From Melampsora larici-populina 98AG31 (lineage: Eukaryota > Basidiomycota > Pucciniomycetes > Pucciniales > Melampsoraceae), in NCBI RefSeq assembly GCF_000204055.1, contig NW_006768782.1:1003813-1067812 (forward strand): a DNA stretch of 64,000 nucleotides. Direction: 5' to 3'. The first letter of the stretch is position 1. Each line of letters opens with the position of its first letter. This document shows, one piece after another, positions 1-9,430 of this stretch. Under the pieces are notes generated by a model. The model was given only the letters and a program-made list of their open reading frames with translations, did no database searches and had not been told where the DNA came from. The position numbers and the translations under genes were made by a program.

Positions 1-253
1 AATCTACAAAGGATGAAGCCAAAGGGGATTATGACAAAGCTTGCCAGTCATACATTTTTGCCATTCAAACCTACTGGTATCTGATCTTTGATGTACCAGA
101 CATAAGATTGAGGATAATTGGAAGGAGATGTCAACCAAGTTATTGAATCAGGGTTATAAAACTTCTGTACCTATCTGATACCATTTTTTATCTTCTTTTC
201 AAGTGGTCTATTGAAAGTAGCCAATCAAAACACACTTATCTGTATTAATGGTT

Positions 254-560
254 ATTTTACCGCTACTGCATTAGGAAAATTAGGTCATGTTGATGGAGAA
301 AAGGATTTAACAAGAGCAGCACCAATGAAAGAGGTGATCCAAATGATTCCTACACTTTCATCAGGATTGTTTTGAGAAATTTAAAATCTGAAACATCAAT
401 CTCAATTGTTTTCACTCTGCAAATTTAGATTGAGTTAAAACCAAACCTTTTGTAATACTGATACAAGATGAATCAAATGGGATTAAAGCTTTGTTTATTA
501 CTGTTGATGCTCCCCAATCAGGTAGAAAAGAAAAGGACTCACGACTCAAGCTGAGTTTGG
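254..560 (+). pseudogene. Flavocytochrome b2 (L-lactate dehydrogenase-like) fragment
   Basis: Two conceptual peptide blocks match the FMN-binding part of flavocytochrome b2/FMN-dependent hydroxy-acid dehydrogenases. Block one (about 254-362) reads ATALGKLGHVDGEKDLTRAA followed by a MIPTLSS block. Block two (about 467-560) reads ALFITVDAPQSGRKEKDSR. Both are diagnostic for the mitochondrial enzyme that oxidises L-lactate and passes electrons to cytochrome c. They lie in order on the plus strand, but a stop and a frame change separate them, and no haem-binding N-terminus or C-terminal half is visible. The fragment ends before the Gypsy-1 insertion. Seen: the motifs and the breaks. Inferred: a dead gene relic, although the upstream part of the gene lies outside the window. 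Confidence 0.75.
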
Positions 561-566
561 CCTTAA

Positions 567-1133
567 TATGATCATTGAATTAAACATCTCAGCACGTTAT
601 ATAGTGCAGGTACAGAAGGACCACTATGAATCACTATGTATTGCAAAAATAGTAGTTGACCACTTCACAATCCTGAGAGACAAAAAATATCAAAAGCAGT
701 GATCTAATAGCTGTGTGATTCATAGTGGTCACTTCACAGTGCAATGAAGATGGTAGAAAAATCACAGCATTGCGGAGCAATTTTGGTGTTGCCTTGGGTC
801 CATAGACCGTTTCTTTTAGTTCACACAATTTGCTCCTAACACAGCTACAGTGTATTCTATCTCACAATTTCTGACTATGAGGCTATGCAATTAGGTTCAA
901 AATATAGTTTGTATGTTATAAAATGATGAAAATATTATAATTTGCTTTCTCACACCATTTGCACCCAGAATCCTGGACTGAACAGGTACACCCTTGTTCA
1001 AAAGCCTTGCAACCAGTTGAGCTGTGCAGATTACATACAGCAAATTGAGGAAAGCTTATCAAACATTCTCCACCAATTTTCTTGAGTGTTGGGGGCAAAC
1101 TTGGTCAAGCGTTTATGAGTTGGCTGTACAGTC
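567..1133. other. Non-coding flank of the Gypsy-1 insertion
   Basis: No supportable gene. The block 790-895 resembles 24205-24305 (shared words such as 'cacagct', 'catagac', 'tatgac'), so this is probably old dispersed-repeat DNA. The last five bases before the LTR (1134-1138, CCCTC) are the target duplication of Gypsy-1. Confidence 0.5.
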
Positions 1134-1138
1134 CCCTC

Positions 1139-1318
1139 TGTTATGGCCAGCTTCAGGGGCCTTGAGATGGGGACAGAGAGAGGGAAAGGGTGCTGAGTAT
1201 GTAGTATAGTTATTGTAGCATGAGGAGCAATACAAGTGGAGCGCTGGCTCGCATGAGGTTGAGAGTTACACATGTCACATGTTGTGACAGCTCCATGATC
1301 CGTGACAGGATCATAACA
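1139..1318 (-). repeat. 3' LTR of Gypsy-1 (180 bp, intact)
   Basis: Starts TGTTATGG and ends CATAACA. It matches 20134-20988 at all but one base after removal of a 675-bp insertion (element plus TA) in the other copy. It keeps the uninterrupted sequence GAGTATGTAGTATAG, which is the empty target site of that insertion. Confidence 0.93.
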
Positions 1319-1331
1319 CTATCCCCCGTTT
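1319..1331 (-). other. Probable polypurine tract of Gypsy-1
   Basis: Directly inside the 3' LTR the minus strand reads AACGGGGGATAG, a purine-rich run in the position expected for the plus-strand primer of an LTR retroelement. Short and somewhat imperfect, so the assignment rests mainly on position. Confidence 0.45.
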
Positions 1332-1447
1332 ACGCCCAGGCTCCCTGTTCGCGGCCCTGCGTTCTTCCCCGGGGCTCGCGTTAAAAAACCCAGTGGGAAA
1401 AAGCTTCGCCCCTCTCACATACGCCTTGATCTTCCGTGTTCTTCTGC

Positions 1448-2305
1448 AGCCTTCGGGTATTTTGAATTGAATTCGTCGATCAATAACTTAGAGTTTGCGA
1501 CATTCACCTCTGGTTCCCAAGAATCTTCCGATCGACCATAGCCTTTCCAACTAATTAGGTACTCAATTTTCTTTCATCTTATTCTCTTATCTAATATAGC
1601 CTCGACTTCCCACTCTTCCTCGTTTTCAATTTCGATCGGGTAAGGGGTTGCCTGCTGTCTCTCCTCGATCAAATCCGGTGAGTGTTTTTTTAATACTGAG
1701 ACGTGGAAAACTGAGTGTACTTTACTCATACTGATTGGTAAACGTAATTTGTAGGCCGATGTTGATACTTTCTTCTCAATGGTAAACGGGCCTAACCAAC
1801 AGTGGTCGAGTTTGGCGGATGGTCGTGTTGTTGATATGTGGTGACTGTTGAGCCATACCTCGTCTCCTACATTCCAGTCGGGTGTAGGTCGTACCTTTTC
1901 ATCGTAGTTTCTCTTCATCACCTCCTGTGCTCGTAGTAAGTTTTCCTTTAATTTGTTTTGAATCTCTTCTATGTTTTTCAATCTATCTTCCACTTCTGGT
2001 ATACACCTTTCAGCTGACGGGATCCTTCCGAAGGACAGGTCATATCCAACATTTGCTCTAAACGGGGAGACTCCAGTTGACGTATGTGTACTGTTGTTGT
2101 ACGCGAATTCTGCTAATGGTAGGTAGTCAGTCCAATCGTCTTGGCAATAACTCACGAAATGACAAAGGTACTGTTCAACTGCTTTGTTGACGATCTTGGT
2201 TTGGCCGTCTGACTGCGGGTGATATGCTGTCGACGGGTGGATTGCAATGCCTAGTTGTTTGTTCAGCGATTCTGTAAGTTTTGATGACAGCTTCCCACCA
2301 AAGGG
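1448..2305 (-). pseudogene. Gypsy-1 integrase C-terminal half and chromodomain (separated by insertion)
   Basis: On the minus strand the frame opens right at the Ngaro junction (about 2300) and runs through the second half of the integrase core, including STAYHPQSDGQTKIVN, where Gypsy integrases carry the catalytic Glu; here the residue is Lys (QTK rather than QTE), a likely inactivating change. The GPF/Y-like module follows (the segment with HCWLGPFTI), then a chromodomain with EEEWEVEAILDKRIR and, past a TGA at 1574-1576, YLISWKGYGRSEDSWEPE. Chromodomains in this position target integration to heterochromatin in chromoviral Gypsy elements. The missing first half is at 15185-15487; the phases of the two halves are compatible because the inserted segment length is a multiple of three. 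Confidence 0.88.
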
Positions 2306-2527
2306 ACGACGTGGTAAGGATTTCTATCGTCACTAAGGGGGGTAAGATTTGACTAGGTGCACCTGTAACTTTACACACACAACAAGTCGAGGGAGGCAAA
2401 GATACAGAGAGGGGAGAGGAAAAATTTCTCCTCCATCTCGAATATTCCTCTCCCGCACCTTTAGTCGAATAATTGAGCATTCACGCTCTTCAAGAAGGTT
2501 AAACATTCATAGTTTAACTTTTTCGCA
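2306..2527 (+). repeat. Split direct repeat A1
   Basis: 222 bp starting ACGACGTGGTAAGG and ending TTTAACTTTTTCGCA. Near copy of 14643-14864 (six substitutions, no indels). Presumably holds the element's promoter/5' untranslated region since the first ORF starts 158 bp downstream. Confidence 0.93.
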
Positions 2528-2684
2528 TCGACAAAAGAAGACATACAAGATTAGGAATTGATAACACCTTGAATTTCCAGAACTCTCAGACACATTCTCC
2601 ATTACCCCTTAATTTTCCCTGAATATACAATCTCAAATATCACTTTCTCCTCTTCTTCCCGAATCCACAAGACCAAAACAAAGA

Positions 2685-3308
2685 ATGGACAGCGAAGAAT
2701 TTCAAAATCAAATTGATGAAGCACTAAGGAGAGAAGGGACAGAAGGAAAAGGAAAAGAAGTGGAGAAATCAGAGGAGGAAAGAGAAGATGGAGCAGGAGA
2801 AACAAGAAGGAATCAAGACGATCAACACACCGAAGAAAGTCAAAAAGTAGACGAAAACCCACCAGAAACAACGCCGGCAATACTTAAATCGGTCCCAACG
2901 AGACAGTCGAAAAGGAAAGCGGCACCGCCCAAGCCTTTTCCCCCACCGGCCACCAGCACATCTAAGCTAATCAGCCCGATCAAAATCAAGAAAGTGAAAC
3001 CGAATGAGGAAGCAAGTAAGAGCAAGATTTCAAAGGCCACTAAAACCGGCTCCAACAAACCATCAGCCAGCAACAAACCAGCAGCTGACGACACACAAGC
3101 GGCCAAACCTCAGGCAGCAAAACCGAGTCGACCTCCCCCTGTGGAACAACAAATCGAGTATGATCAGCAAGTCGGATCATCGAGTGAAAAAGAAGACGAT
3201 CAACAAGTTAGAAGTGGTAGATTATGGGAAGATACCAAAAGAAGTGATGAACGCCCAGCCATGAGAACGGTGGGTGGAATAACACTTGGTGACCCGGTTG
3301 AACGTTAG
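2685..3308 (+). CDS. ORF1 of the Ngaro-type element, Lys/Glu/Pro-rich protein (207 aa)
   Basis: ATG at 2685 opens a 207-codon frame. The product is highly charged: an acidic/basic alternating N-terminus (residues 1-60, rich in E, K, R), then Pro/Lys/Ala-rich low complexity to about residue 150. No conserved domain is recognised. Position just after A1 and before the Gag-like ORF suggests a structural or nucleic-acid-binding role or an N-terminal Gag extension. The frame ends CGT TAG at 3303-3308, and that CGT holds a possible splice donor (GTTAGT) which could join it in phase to the next ORF. Function is inferred from position only. Confidence 0.6.
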   Translation: MDSEEFQNQIDEALRREGTEGKGKEVEKSEEEREDGAGETRRNQDDQHTEESQKVDENPPETTPAILKSVPTRQSKRKAAPPKPFPPPATSTSKLISPIKIKKVKPNEEASKSKISKATKTGSNKPSASNKPAADDTQAAKPQAAKPSRPPPVEQQIEYDQQVGSSSEKEDDQQVRSGRLWEDTKRSDERPAMRTVGGITLGDPVER

Positions 3309-3599
3309 TTGCAACAAAATTTCCTATCTTAAACCCCCCCAACCTATTCCAATTCTTCCATAAAGGAAATGCCTCTGAAGGAGATGAAAAGAAAATGAAC
3401 CCAAATATGTCACACAAGACGAAGGGAGGGAAGACATAGTCAAAAATCTATACGTAGATAACCCCACACAAAGGAAATTCTTTTCCAAAAAAAAAAAAAA
3501 AAAAAGAAAGAGAGGACAAAGAAGAATAAGAACTAACTTCAAATGCCCCTTTCGGAAATCCCCTCACAGGTGAACAAGTCAAAACACAGACAATTGTAG
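3304..3599 (+). other. Candidate intron joining ORF1 to the Gag ORF
   Basis: Donor GTTAGT at 3304, acceptor TTGTAG ending 3599, CTAAC branch-like motif near 3533. Removing these 296 bases eliminates the ORF1 stop and continues in phase (CAA ACA CCC TAC ATG) into the ORF starting at 3611. The segment includes a run of 19 A (3487-3505). Weak donor, so tentative. Confidence 0.35.
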
Positions 3600-3610
3600 A
3601 AACACCCTAC

Positions 3611-4819
3611 ATGGATAGCGTAACTCAACGTCTTGACGAGCAAATGGAGGCTGCGTTCACCGCGGGAGATCGAACAACTTATGATCGACTAGCGAAAGAC
3701 AAAGAAGAATGGTTAGCTTTCAAAGGGAAGAAAGACAACCCGAGCACGAACGCAGGCAAGAAAAGCACCAAGTCCTCGACAGAGAAGAAAACGATGAAAG
3801 TCCAAAAAGGGGAGATGCTCAGTCAACATCTAAATGCACTCTCACCTTATTGGGATACCGCCATGAAAGAATTTAACCGGTATATCCCGCTATCCATCTT
3901 CGACCCCAATTGGCTACGCCAAGATATAGCATTCGTCTTGAACAAAACGTCTAGAACCAAGACAAAAGACGCTGACTCAGCATCGTATAACGGATACCCA
4001 ATCCCCAACGAGTGGAGAACCACAGTAGCTCAATGGCATCGCCAAAAAGAACTCTTTCTTCAATATCTCAAACGGTACAAACAGTTTGAAGTCCTACCGG
4101 TAATGAAAGAACACTTCGCCAATGTCTTGAAGATCCAAGACCAAAATGATGGTTGCTGGGTACAGGCATATCGGTACGATCTGATGATGCGCCAAACATA
4201 CCTAGTTTTCAAGATTGGAGAAGATGGAACGGCAATGGCAGATATTGGTGTGCGCAACCCGACGATCGAAAGACTTGCAGAAAGAGAAACCCTGAGAAGG
4301 AACGACGATATGTTCCTAGATAACCCGTACGCCTTAACGGGGACCAAGTGCTTTATTGATCCATTAGATGGAACGAACTGGCAAGGCAGGAATACGAAGT
4401 GGGATGACCCAAGTCGAACGGATCCGAAAGATGACCGACTAGAGACGATCAGATCAAGTCAATCAGTTAGATCAACCTTGTGGTCACAAAGTCGATACGA
4501 CCCACATGAAAACCCAAACGCTTACAACACAACACCACAAGCGTATCACCATTTCAATCAACCGTCCACATCCAATCCCCAAACCTACTTCCAACCGCAT
4601 GTAGTAGACAACTCTCGGGCAAACATCAACCCAAATTTTAAAGGGAAACGGGAAAACTTTAACCCAAACTACAAGAAGGACACGGGTAGAGGCGGTAGAG
4701 GAGGAGCCAAGAGAGGAAGCTGGGGGAGACCACAAGGAGAAGGTGAAAGTGGTGGACCGGTCGCGTCCAGTTCCCAAATGCGCCCGAATGCTGCAGGAGA
4801 AGGGAGCCAAAAGAAGTGA
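3611..4819 (+). CDS. Gag-like protein of the Ngaro-type element (402 aa)
   Basis: ATG at 3611. Residues 1-70 are charged and Lys-rich. Residues about 75-250 form a compact, Trp/Tyr-rich globular region (including LSPYWDTAMKEFNRYIPLS and NEWRTTVAQWHRQKELFLQY), as in the capsid-like Gag of DIRS-order elements. Residues about 300-402 are disordered, Asn/Gln-rich and end in an RGG-type stretch (TGRGGRGGAKRGSWGR) typical of RNA binding. No CCHC knuckle is seen. The stop TGA (4817-4819) lies inside a strong splice donor GTGAGT (4816-4821); if that intron is removed, translation continues into RT. This predicts Gag from unspliced RNA and Gag-Pol from spliced RNA. Confidence 0.72.
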   Translation: MDSVTQRLDEQMEAAFTAGDRTTYDRLAKDKEEWLAFKGKKDNPSTNAGKKSTKSSTEKKTMKVQKGEMLSQHLNALSPYWDTAMKEFNRYIPLSIFDPNWLRQDIAFVLNKTSRTKTKDADSASYNGYPIPNEWRTTVAQWHRQKELFLQYLKRYKQFEVLPVMKEHFANVLKIQDQNDGCWVQAYRYDLMMRQTYLVFKIGEDGTAMADIGVRNPTIERLAERETLRRNDDMFLDNPYALTGTKCFIDPLDGTNWQGRNTKWDDPSRTDPKDDRLETIRSSQSVRSTLWSQSRYDPHENPNAYNTTPQAYHHFNQPSTSNPQTYFQPHVVDNSRANINPNFKGKRENFNPNYKKDTGRGGRGGAKRGSWGRPQGEGESGGPVASSSQMRPNAAGEGSQKK

Positions 4820-4951
4820 GTATTAAAAATGTACACGAGAGACAACGAAAGTTTGTGACGTAATGCATAAAGACCTTGAGTCGAGAAATTGTAGTGCCAA
4901 ATGAATCTTGTGAGAACACGAACTGACATACCATGTTCACACCTTGCCCAG
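4816..4951 (+). other. Candidate Gag-Pol intron overlapping the gag stop codon
   Basis: Donor GTGAGT at 4816, acceptor GCCCAG ending 4951, CTGAC branch motif about 25 bases before the acceptor (near 4923). Splicing gives AA|C and enters the RT frame in phase at CTA AGT TCC. The RT frame has no convincing ATG of its own near 4950, which supports a spliced or otherwise fused expression. Confidence 0.5.
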
Positions 4952-6753
4952 CCTAAGTTCCCAAGTCCTAGCGGAAGATGTGGACGGAATAGACCCAGAT
5001 GAGCTTGCAAGTGACAATGAAAGCGAAGGAATCAGGCGGACAAACCTCGAGCCAAGAGGGAGATGGCCAGTCAAGGCAGAGTGCGAACTCAACATCGACG
5101 AGTGGGAAGCCTTGATGAGAGAATTCGAGATGATAGAAGAATGGGGAGATGTATTGGTCAGTCTAAGGGAAGGCTTTGATCAAGGGATCCCCGAGCATAC
5201 TATAGAAGGCCTGCAATGGTTCACACCGCCCAACCAGAAATCAGCACTCCTGGTGAAAGACAAGATAGAAGCGACAATAAAAAGAGAACACGCAGAAGGC
5301 AAACTATTTGGGCCGTTCACACACAAAGAAGTGGAGAAACACTTTGGCTTCTTTCGATCAAACCCGATGGGGAGTGTTACAAACAACGATGGAACATTCA
5401 GAATGATAAGCAATCTGTCATATCCAAAGCACGGAACAGATATCCCCGTGAGTACATCGGAAAGGAGAGAGAAGAGACTAAGAGAAACGAAAGACTGACT
5501 CTTAAAATTAGTCCGTCAACTCTTTCGTAGACAAAGACGAGTTTATAACAACCTGGGACGACTTCAAATTCCTAGCAAACTTCCTACGAAACACGGACAA
5601 GAAGTGGCAATTAGCGCTGTTCGACTGGCTTAAAGCCTATCGCCAAATACCAACCCACCCCTCGCAATGGAAATATCTCTTGATTCTGGATTTTCTGAAT
5701 AGGCTCTGGGTGGACACAAGGGTCGGATTTGGAGGCGTCGCAGGTTGCGGAACCTTCGGAAGAGCCGCTGATGTTTGGAAGGAAATCATGCAGAAAGCCA
5801 TCGGAATTCCAAAAATTTTTCGATGGGTCAATGATAACCTGATTGTGAAAGAACTAGGTTCACCGATTCGAATGGAGTCAGTGCTCGAGTTGAGTTCATA
5901 CATGGGTGTAAAGACGAATCTTACCAAATACTCCGATTTTGCCGACAAACAAAAATATCTCGGCTTTATATGGAATGGACGAGAGAAAACTGTTAGACTT
6001 CCAGTAGAAAAACTAGAAATGAGAATCAGACAAGTCCAAGCCTTACTTAATGGTGAGAAGTGGAAAAAGAAACCAGTGGAGAAACTCGTTGGCCAACTCT
6101 GTCATATCACCTACATTATGCCAGATATGAAATGCTACATGAAAGAACTGTATGGTTGGGAAGGAGCGTGGAGAAACAGCAAAGCAAGACGAGGAATCAC
6201 AGAGTCAGTAAGAGACGACCTCGAGGAATGGCTTCAAGTACTCACCACTTTCGAACACATGCGCATCATACCTTACCTTGAACCAGAGGACATAAAGTGG
6301 GTCGGGGACGCCTCGACGTCTTACGGGATCGGTGTGCTGATAGGAGCACACTGGGCGAGGTTCAAGCTAATACCAGGTTGGGATGACGTCAGAGATGACG
6401 GCATCAAACGCAATATAGCATGGATGGAGACAGTCGCAGTTCGTTTAGGCCTCCTGGTAGTGCTGAAAATGAAAGAGTTCAAGGGGAAGTGTTTCATCGT
6501 ATGGACCAATAATACAACGACTGAAGCGGCCATCCGAAACACCCGGTCTAAAGACCAAGCGGTGAATAATGAATGGAAAAGAATACAAAAATTATTAACC
6601 ACCAACCACTGCTCGATAAAACAACACAGAGTTACCTCAGGCGACAACGACGCCGACGCGCTTTCGAGAGGTCTTGAGACCGACTTGAATCCCCACGACG
6701 AAGTCATTATCCAACTACCTGAAGACTTGTCGACCTTCCTAGAGCAAAAATGA
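4952..6753 (+). CDS. Reverse transcriptase-RNase H of the Ngaro-type element (exons 4952-5447 and 5512-6753)
   Basis: The frame runs to 5447, and removing a 64-bp intron (5448-5511) restores a continuous frame to the TGA at 6753. RT blocks: the template-grip region around FRSNPMGSVTNNDGTFRMI; motif A FDWLKAYRQIP with its Asp; a VGFGGVAGCGTFGRAADVWK block; motif C reads RWVNDNLIVK where family members have a V-D-D type signature, so the first Asp (codon 5830-5832) is Asn. RNase H follows: VGDASTSYGIGVLIG, the Glu in IAWMETVAVRLG, IVWTNNTTTEAA (first Asn, codon 6508-6510, in place of the usual Asp) and SGDNDADALSRG. It ends in ATGA, overlapping the recombinase start by 4 bases. Family is certain; activity of this copy is doubtful because of the two Asp-to-Asn changes. 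Confidence 0.85.
5448..5511 (+). other. Spliceosomal intron inside the RT gene
   Basis: Donor GTGAGT, CTGAC branch motif near 5494, acceptor AAATTAG; 64 bp, phase 0. Unspliced RNA hits TGA at 5496-5498. Spliced RNA reads from ...GTDIP directly into SVNSFVDKDEF and stays open for 413 more codons. The RT core on both sides is in register, so this is a strong intron call. Confidence 0.75.
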
Positions 6754-7826
6754 ATGCAGAAAATCTAAAGAAAATAAACAACTTCATCAGCAATCAAGAT
6801 GGCGTTGTAACACTAGATAAGAACCCAGTACAGAGGTTGATGATATTTGGAGGTAGTTGGTCCAAAGACACTCTGATCCAGTACAACTCGGCGATAACAA
6901 AATTTATGGTCTTTGGCGGACAAGAAGGAAAGGAAAGAAACCAAATCTTACCAGCAAGCGCAGACCTAGTCCTCGGATTCATCGAATGGGCCGCTCCCAA
7001 AATCGAAGGCGAACCACAAACGAATCATGAGATCAAACCCTCAACGATCGAAGCGTACCTTTCCGGCCTGAGGGCCTGGCACCTGTTCCACCGCCTGACT
7101 TTCCCGGATATAGATCAAAGAGAGATTAACTTGGCTATGAAGGCAGCCAAACTCCTAGACGCGAAAGGAGAGAATCGGCCTCAGAAGCGCCCTGTACAAA
7201 TCCTACACCTAGCGAGCCTGCTGAAAAACTTACCGAGAAAGGACGGGGCAGCTGAACTAGCAGTTACAATAGCCCTAGTTGCATTCTGGGGAATGGCACG
7301 CATGGGAGAACTCACCACTTTACGAGACTCGAGAGTTATACTAATCGACGACGTGAAAATATCTCCAGACGAGCAAATAATGTCCTTGGCACTGAGAGAA
7401 ACCAAAACGGCGAAACCCGGAGAAGTGCAGTTCCTTAATTTGAGAAGACATCAATCGCTTCTATGCCCTGTCGCAGCAATCGAACGACTGTTGAAGAAAC
7501 ACGTAGAAAGTGGCTCATACGCAGATAATCCTCTCTTTACCTACGATCATGAAACAGGGAACGGAGGAACAAGATTAACGAAAGGAGGAGTGATGTCAAT
7601 CTTGAGGAACCTATGGAAGAAAGACGGATACGAGCAACTTACCGGCCATTCTTTCCGCGTAGGAGGCGCATCGTTCTTATGGAACGAAGGCCTTCCTCTA
7701 CCTCAGATAATCGAAAAGGGACGTTGGAAGTCAAAAGCATACGAGAGATATTTGAGGAAATTCACCGAAGACGAGATTGAGGTCAATAGGAGTTGGTTGG
7801 CAAAGATGGAATTAAAAAGAAAATAA
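6750..7826 (+). CDS. Tyrosine recombinase of the Ngaro-type element (358 aa)
   Basis: ATG at 6750 overlaps the RT-RH stop (ATGA), suggesting termination-reinitiation. Residues 30-140 form the N-terminal core-binding (SAM-like) domain (SKDTLIQYNSAITKFMVF). The catalytic domain has the complete set: Arg184 in WGMARMGELTTLR, His300 and Arg303 in GHSFRVGGAS, Trp326 in KGRWKS (the second-His position), and Tyr334 in YERYLRKF. It would cut and rejoin the extrachromosomal circular DNA intermediate with the target, replacing an integrase. No stop or frameshift, so this is the best preserved gene of the element. Length fits the recombinases of DIRS-order elements. Confidence 0.92.
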   Translation: MNAENLKKINNFISNQDGVVTLDKNPVQRLMIFGGSWSKDTLIQYNSAITKFMVFGGQEGKERNQILPASADLVLGFIEWAAPKIEGEPQTNHEIKPSTIEAYLSGLRAWHLFHRLTFPDIDQREINLAMKAAKLLDAKGENRPQKRPVQILHLASLLKNLPRKDGAAELAVTIALVAFWGMARMGELTTLRDSRVILIDDVKISPDEQIMSLALRETKTAKPGEVQFLNLRRHQSLLCPVAAIERLLKKHVESGSYADNPLFTYDHETGNGGTRLTKGGVMSILRNLWKKDGYEQLTGHSFRVGGASFLWNEGLPLPQIIEKGRWKSKAYERYLRKFTEDEIEVNRSWLAKMELKRK

Positions 7827-9430
7827 AAGATCATTACAAGTTAAAGGTCAACCATGAATTTGTTTATCCTTATCATTTTCATATTAAAGGAGAACCATTG
7901 ACTTGAACAAAACTAGACAAAATACCCCATTAGTGCCATTTTCAAGTTTTGCATGCTGTGTCAGGAACCATTTTGAGATCCATTTGCAGTTCCCTGCATC
8001 CGATTTCCCAATAATCTGCCAGCTACATCTCCTCTTCTGACTCTGATCGATCCAACTTTGCAATCCAATCCACAACTAGCCGACTTTCCTCAAGCATCCA
8101 ATGTTGATCTTACGTATGTTTCTCACACGAATCTCCTAATTATTGCAATTTTCAAGTTTTGCACATGGGTCAGAAATCATTTCAAGATTCATTTGTGGTT
8201 TTCTTTATTCAAATTCCCAATCATCTGCTGGCTACTTTGCCTCTTTTGACCTCATCCGACAATCATTTGCGAGTCAAACTACATTCCCCTAGCCGATTTT
8301 CCTGAAGCACCCAAATTGCTCCTACGTAGGTATATGTATCACACGAATCCCCTTATGTATCAAAGGATCCAATGCAAATCCTAGCTAAACATCATCCAAA
8401 ATTCAACCGTAATCCCTGGCGGAATATATACGATTTTAAGATTCTATCATTCTCTGTGATGTATTCAAACATAATCAAATTAACCATCTCATTGACAAAC
8501 TCAAGCAGATGATGTAGCTTCTAGGCTTCCATCAGTTCATCACTCGACAAATATTACTTTGGCTCTTGGTCCTCCACAAACGCACATAGAATCATTGCCT
8601 TTCATTCATGAAGATCTAGATAATGAAGAGTTGAGTTTGATTTTACTCTTCTATTTCAGATGCAATATGATTTGACTAATCTGCATTTCATTCCATTACA
8701 TACTTTCTTGATTTTTAGCGGATGAGCACTTGCTATTGCTGAAGAGACACAGCCTTTGTCAAATACCTCGATCAAGAACGTTAAGAACTCTTGATTATAT
8801 AGGAACAAGATCAGATCAGTAAGTATATAGAAATAAATAAATGAAGCTTGGTCATAATCCAGATAGATTGATTATTTGATCTCATTTAAATCGCTCATGA
8901 ATCACTAGCAGTCAATCAGTTTCCCCGATTCAAAACTTCACACTTGAGATCTTGTTAGATTGACTCAAAGGATTAGGATCAGATCTTCAAGTTTACTAAT
9001 CCAATGAATTCAAAAAGTATCAGTGTCAAAAAGTAAGCTATTTTGAATTCATTCCTGTGATTGATTTCTTCTATTTTCTCACAGAACCAACTCATCAAGC
9101 ATTACATTGACATAATAACACCCATTGAATCTCTTTAACATTAATCAAATCAGAGCAAAACAAAAGAATGGCTGATGTTCAAAAATCATCTTTTTCAATA
9201 GGATGTTAACATCAAATGGAAAGGATCAGGGTTGAGGTGGAATTGGGGTCCGGGATATGGGTGTGACTGGTATCAGATCAACTGCAGAGAGTAAGGCAGG
9301 AAGCAGAGAAGTCGAGTGTTGGTTTTGTTTTGATTGTTAGGTTATTGGGATTTGGTTCTTGTGTACTATACGATGACAATTAATAAAAACTGATGACCTC
9401 TTACCTTCGAACTCACCAATCCATTCTCGT
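7827..9430 (+). other. Non-element DNA between recombinase and COG4 relic
   Basis: No intact gene. Includes a diverged tandem duplication (7935-8355). At about 8500-8640 a short coding-like stretch reads SVHHSTNITLALGPPQTHIE and continues LPFIHEDLDNEEL; at about 8720-8820 another reads ADEHLLLLKRHSLCQIPRSR ending at a donor-like AG/GTAAGT. I do not recognise the gene. AT-rich spacer otherwise. Confidence 0.4.
7935..8355 (+). repeat. Two-copy tandem duplication, unit about 209 bp
   Basis: The block beginning ATTTTCAAGTTTTGCA at about 7933 recurs at about 8147, with shared words CTAGCCGA.TTTCCT and CACACGAATC ending both units. The copies are clearly diverged (perhaps 75% by eye), so the duplication is old compared with the split direct repeats around it. 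Confidence 0.65.
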
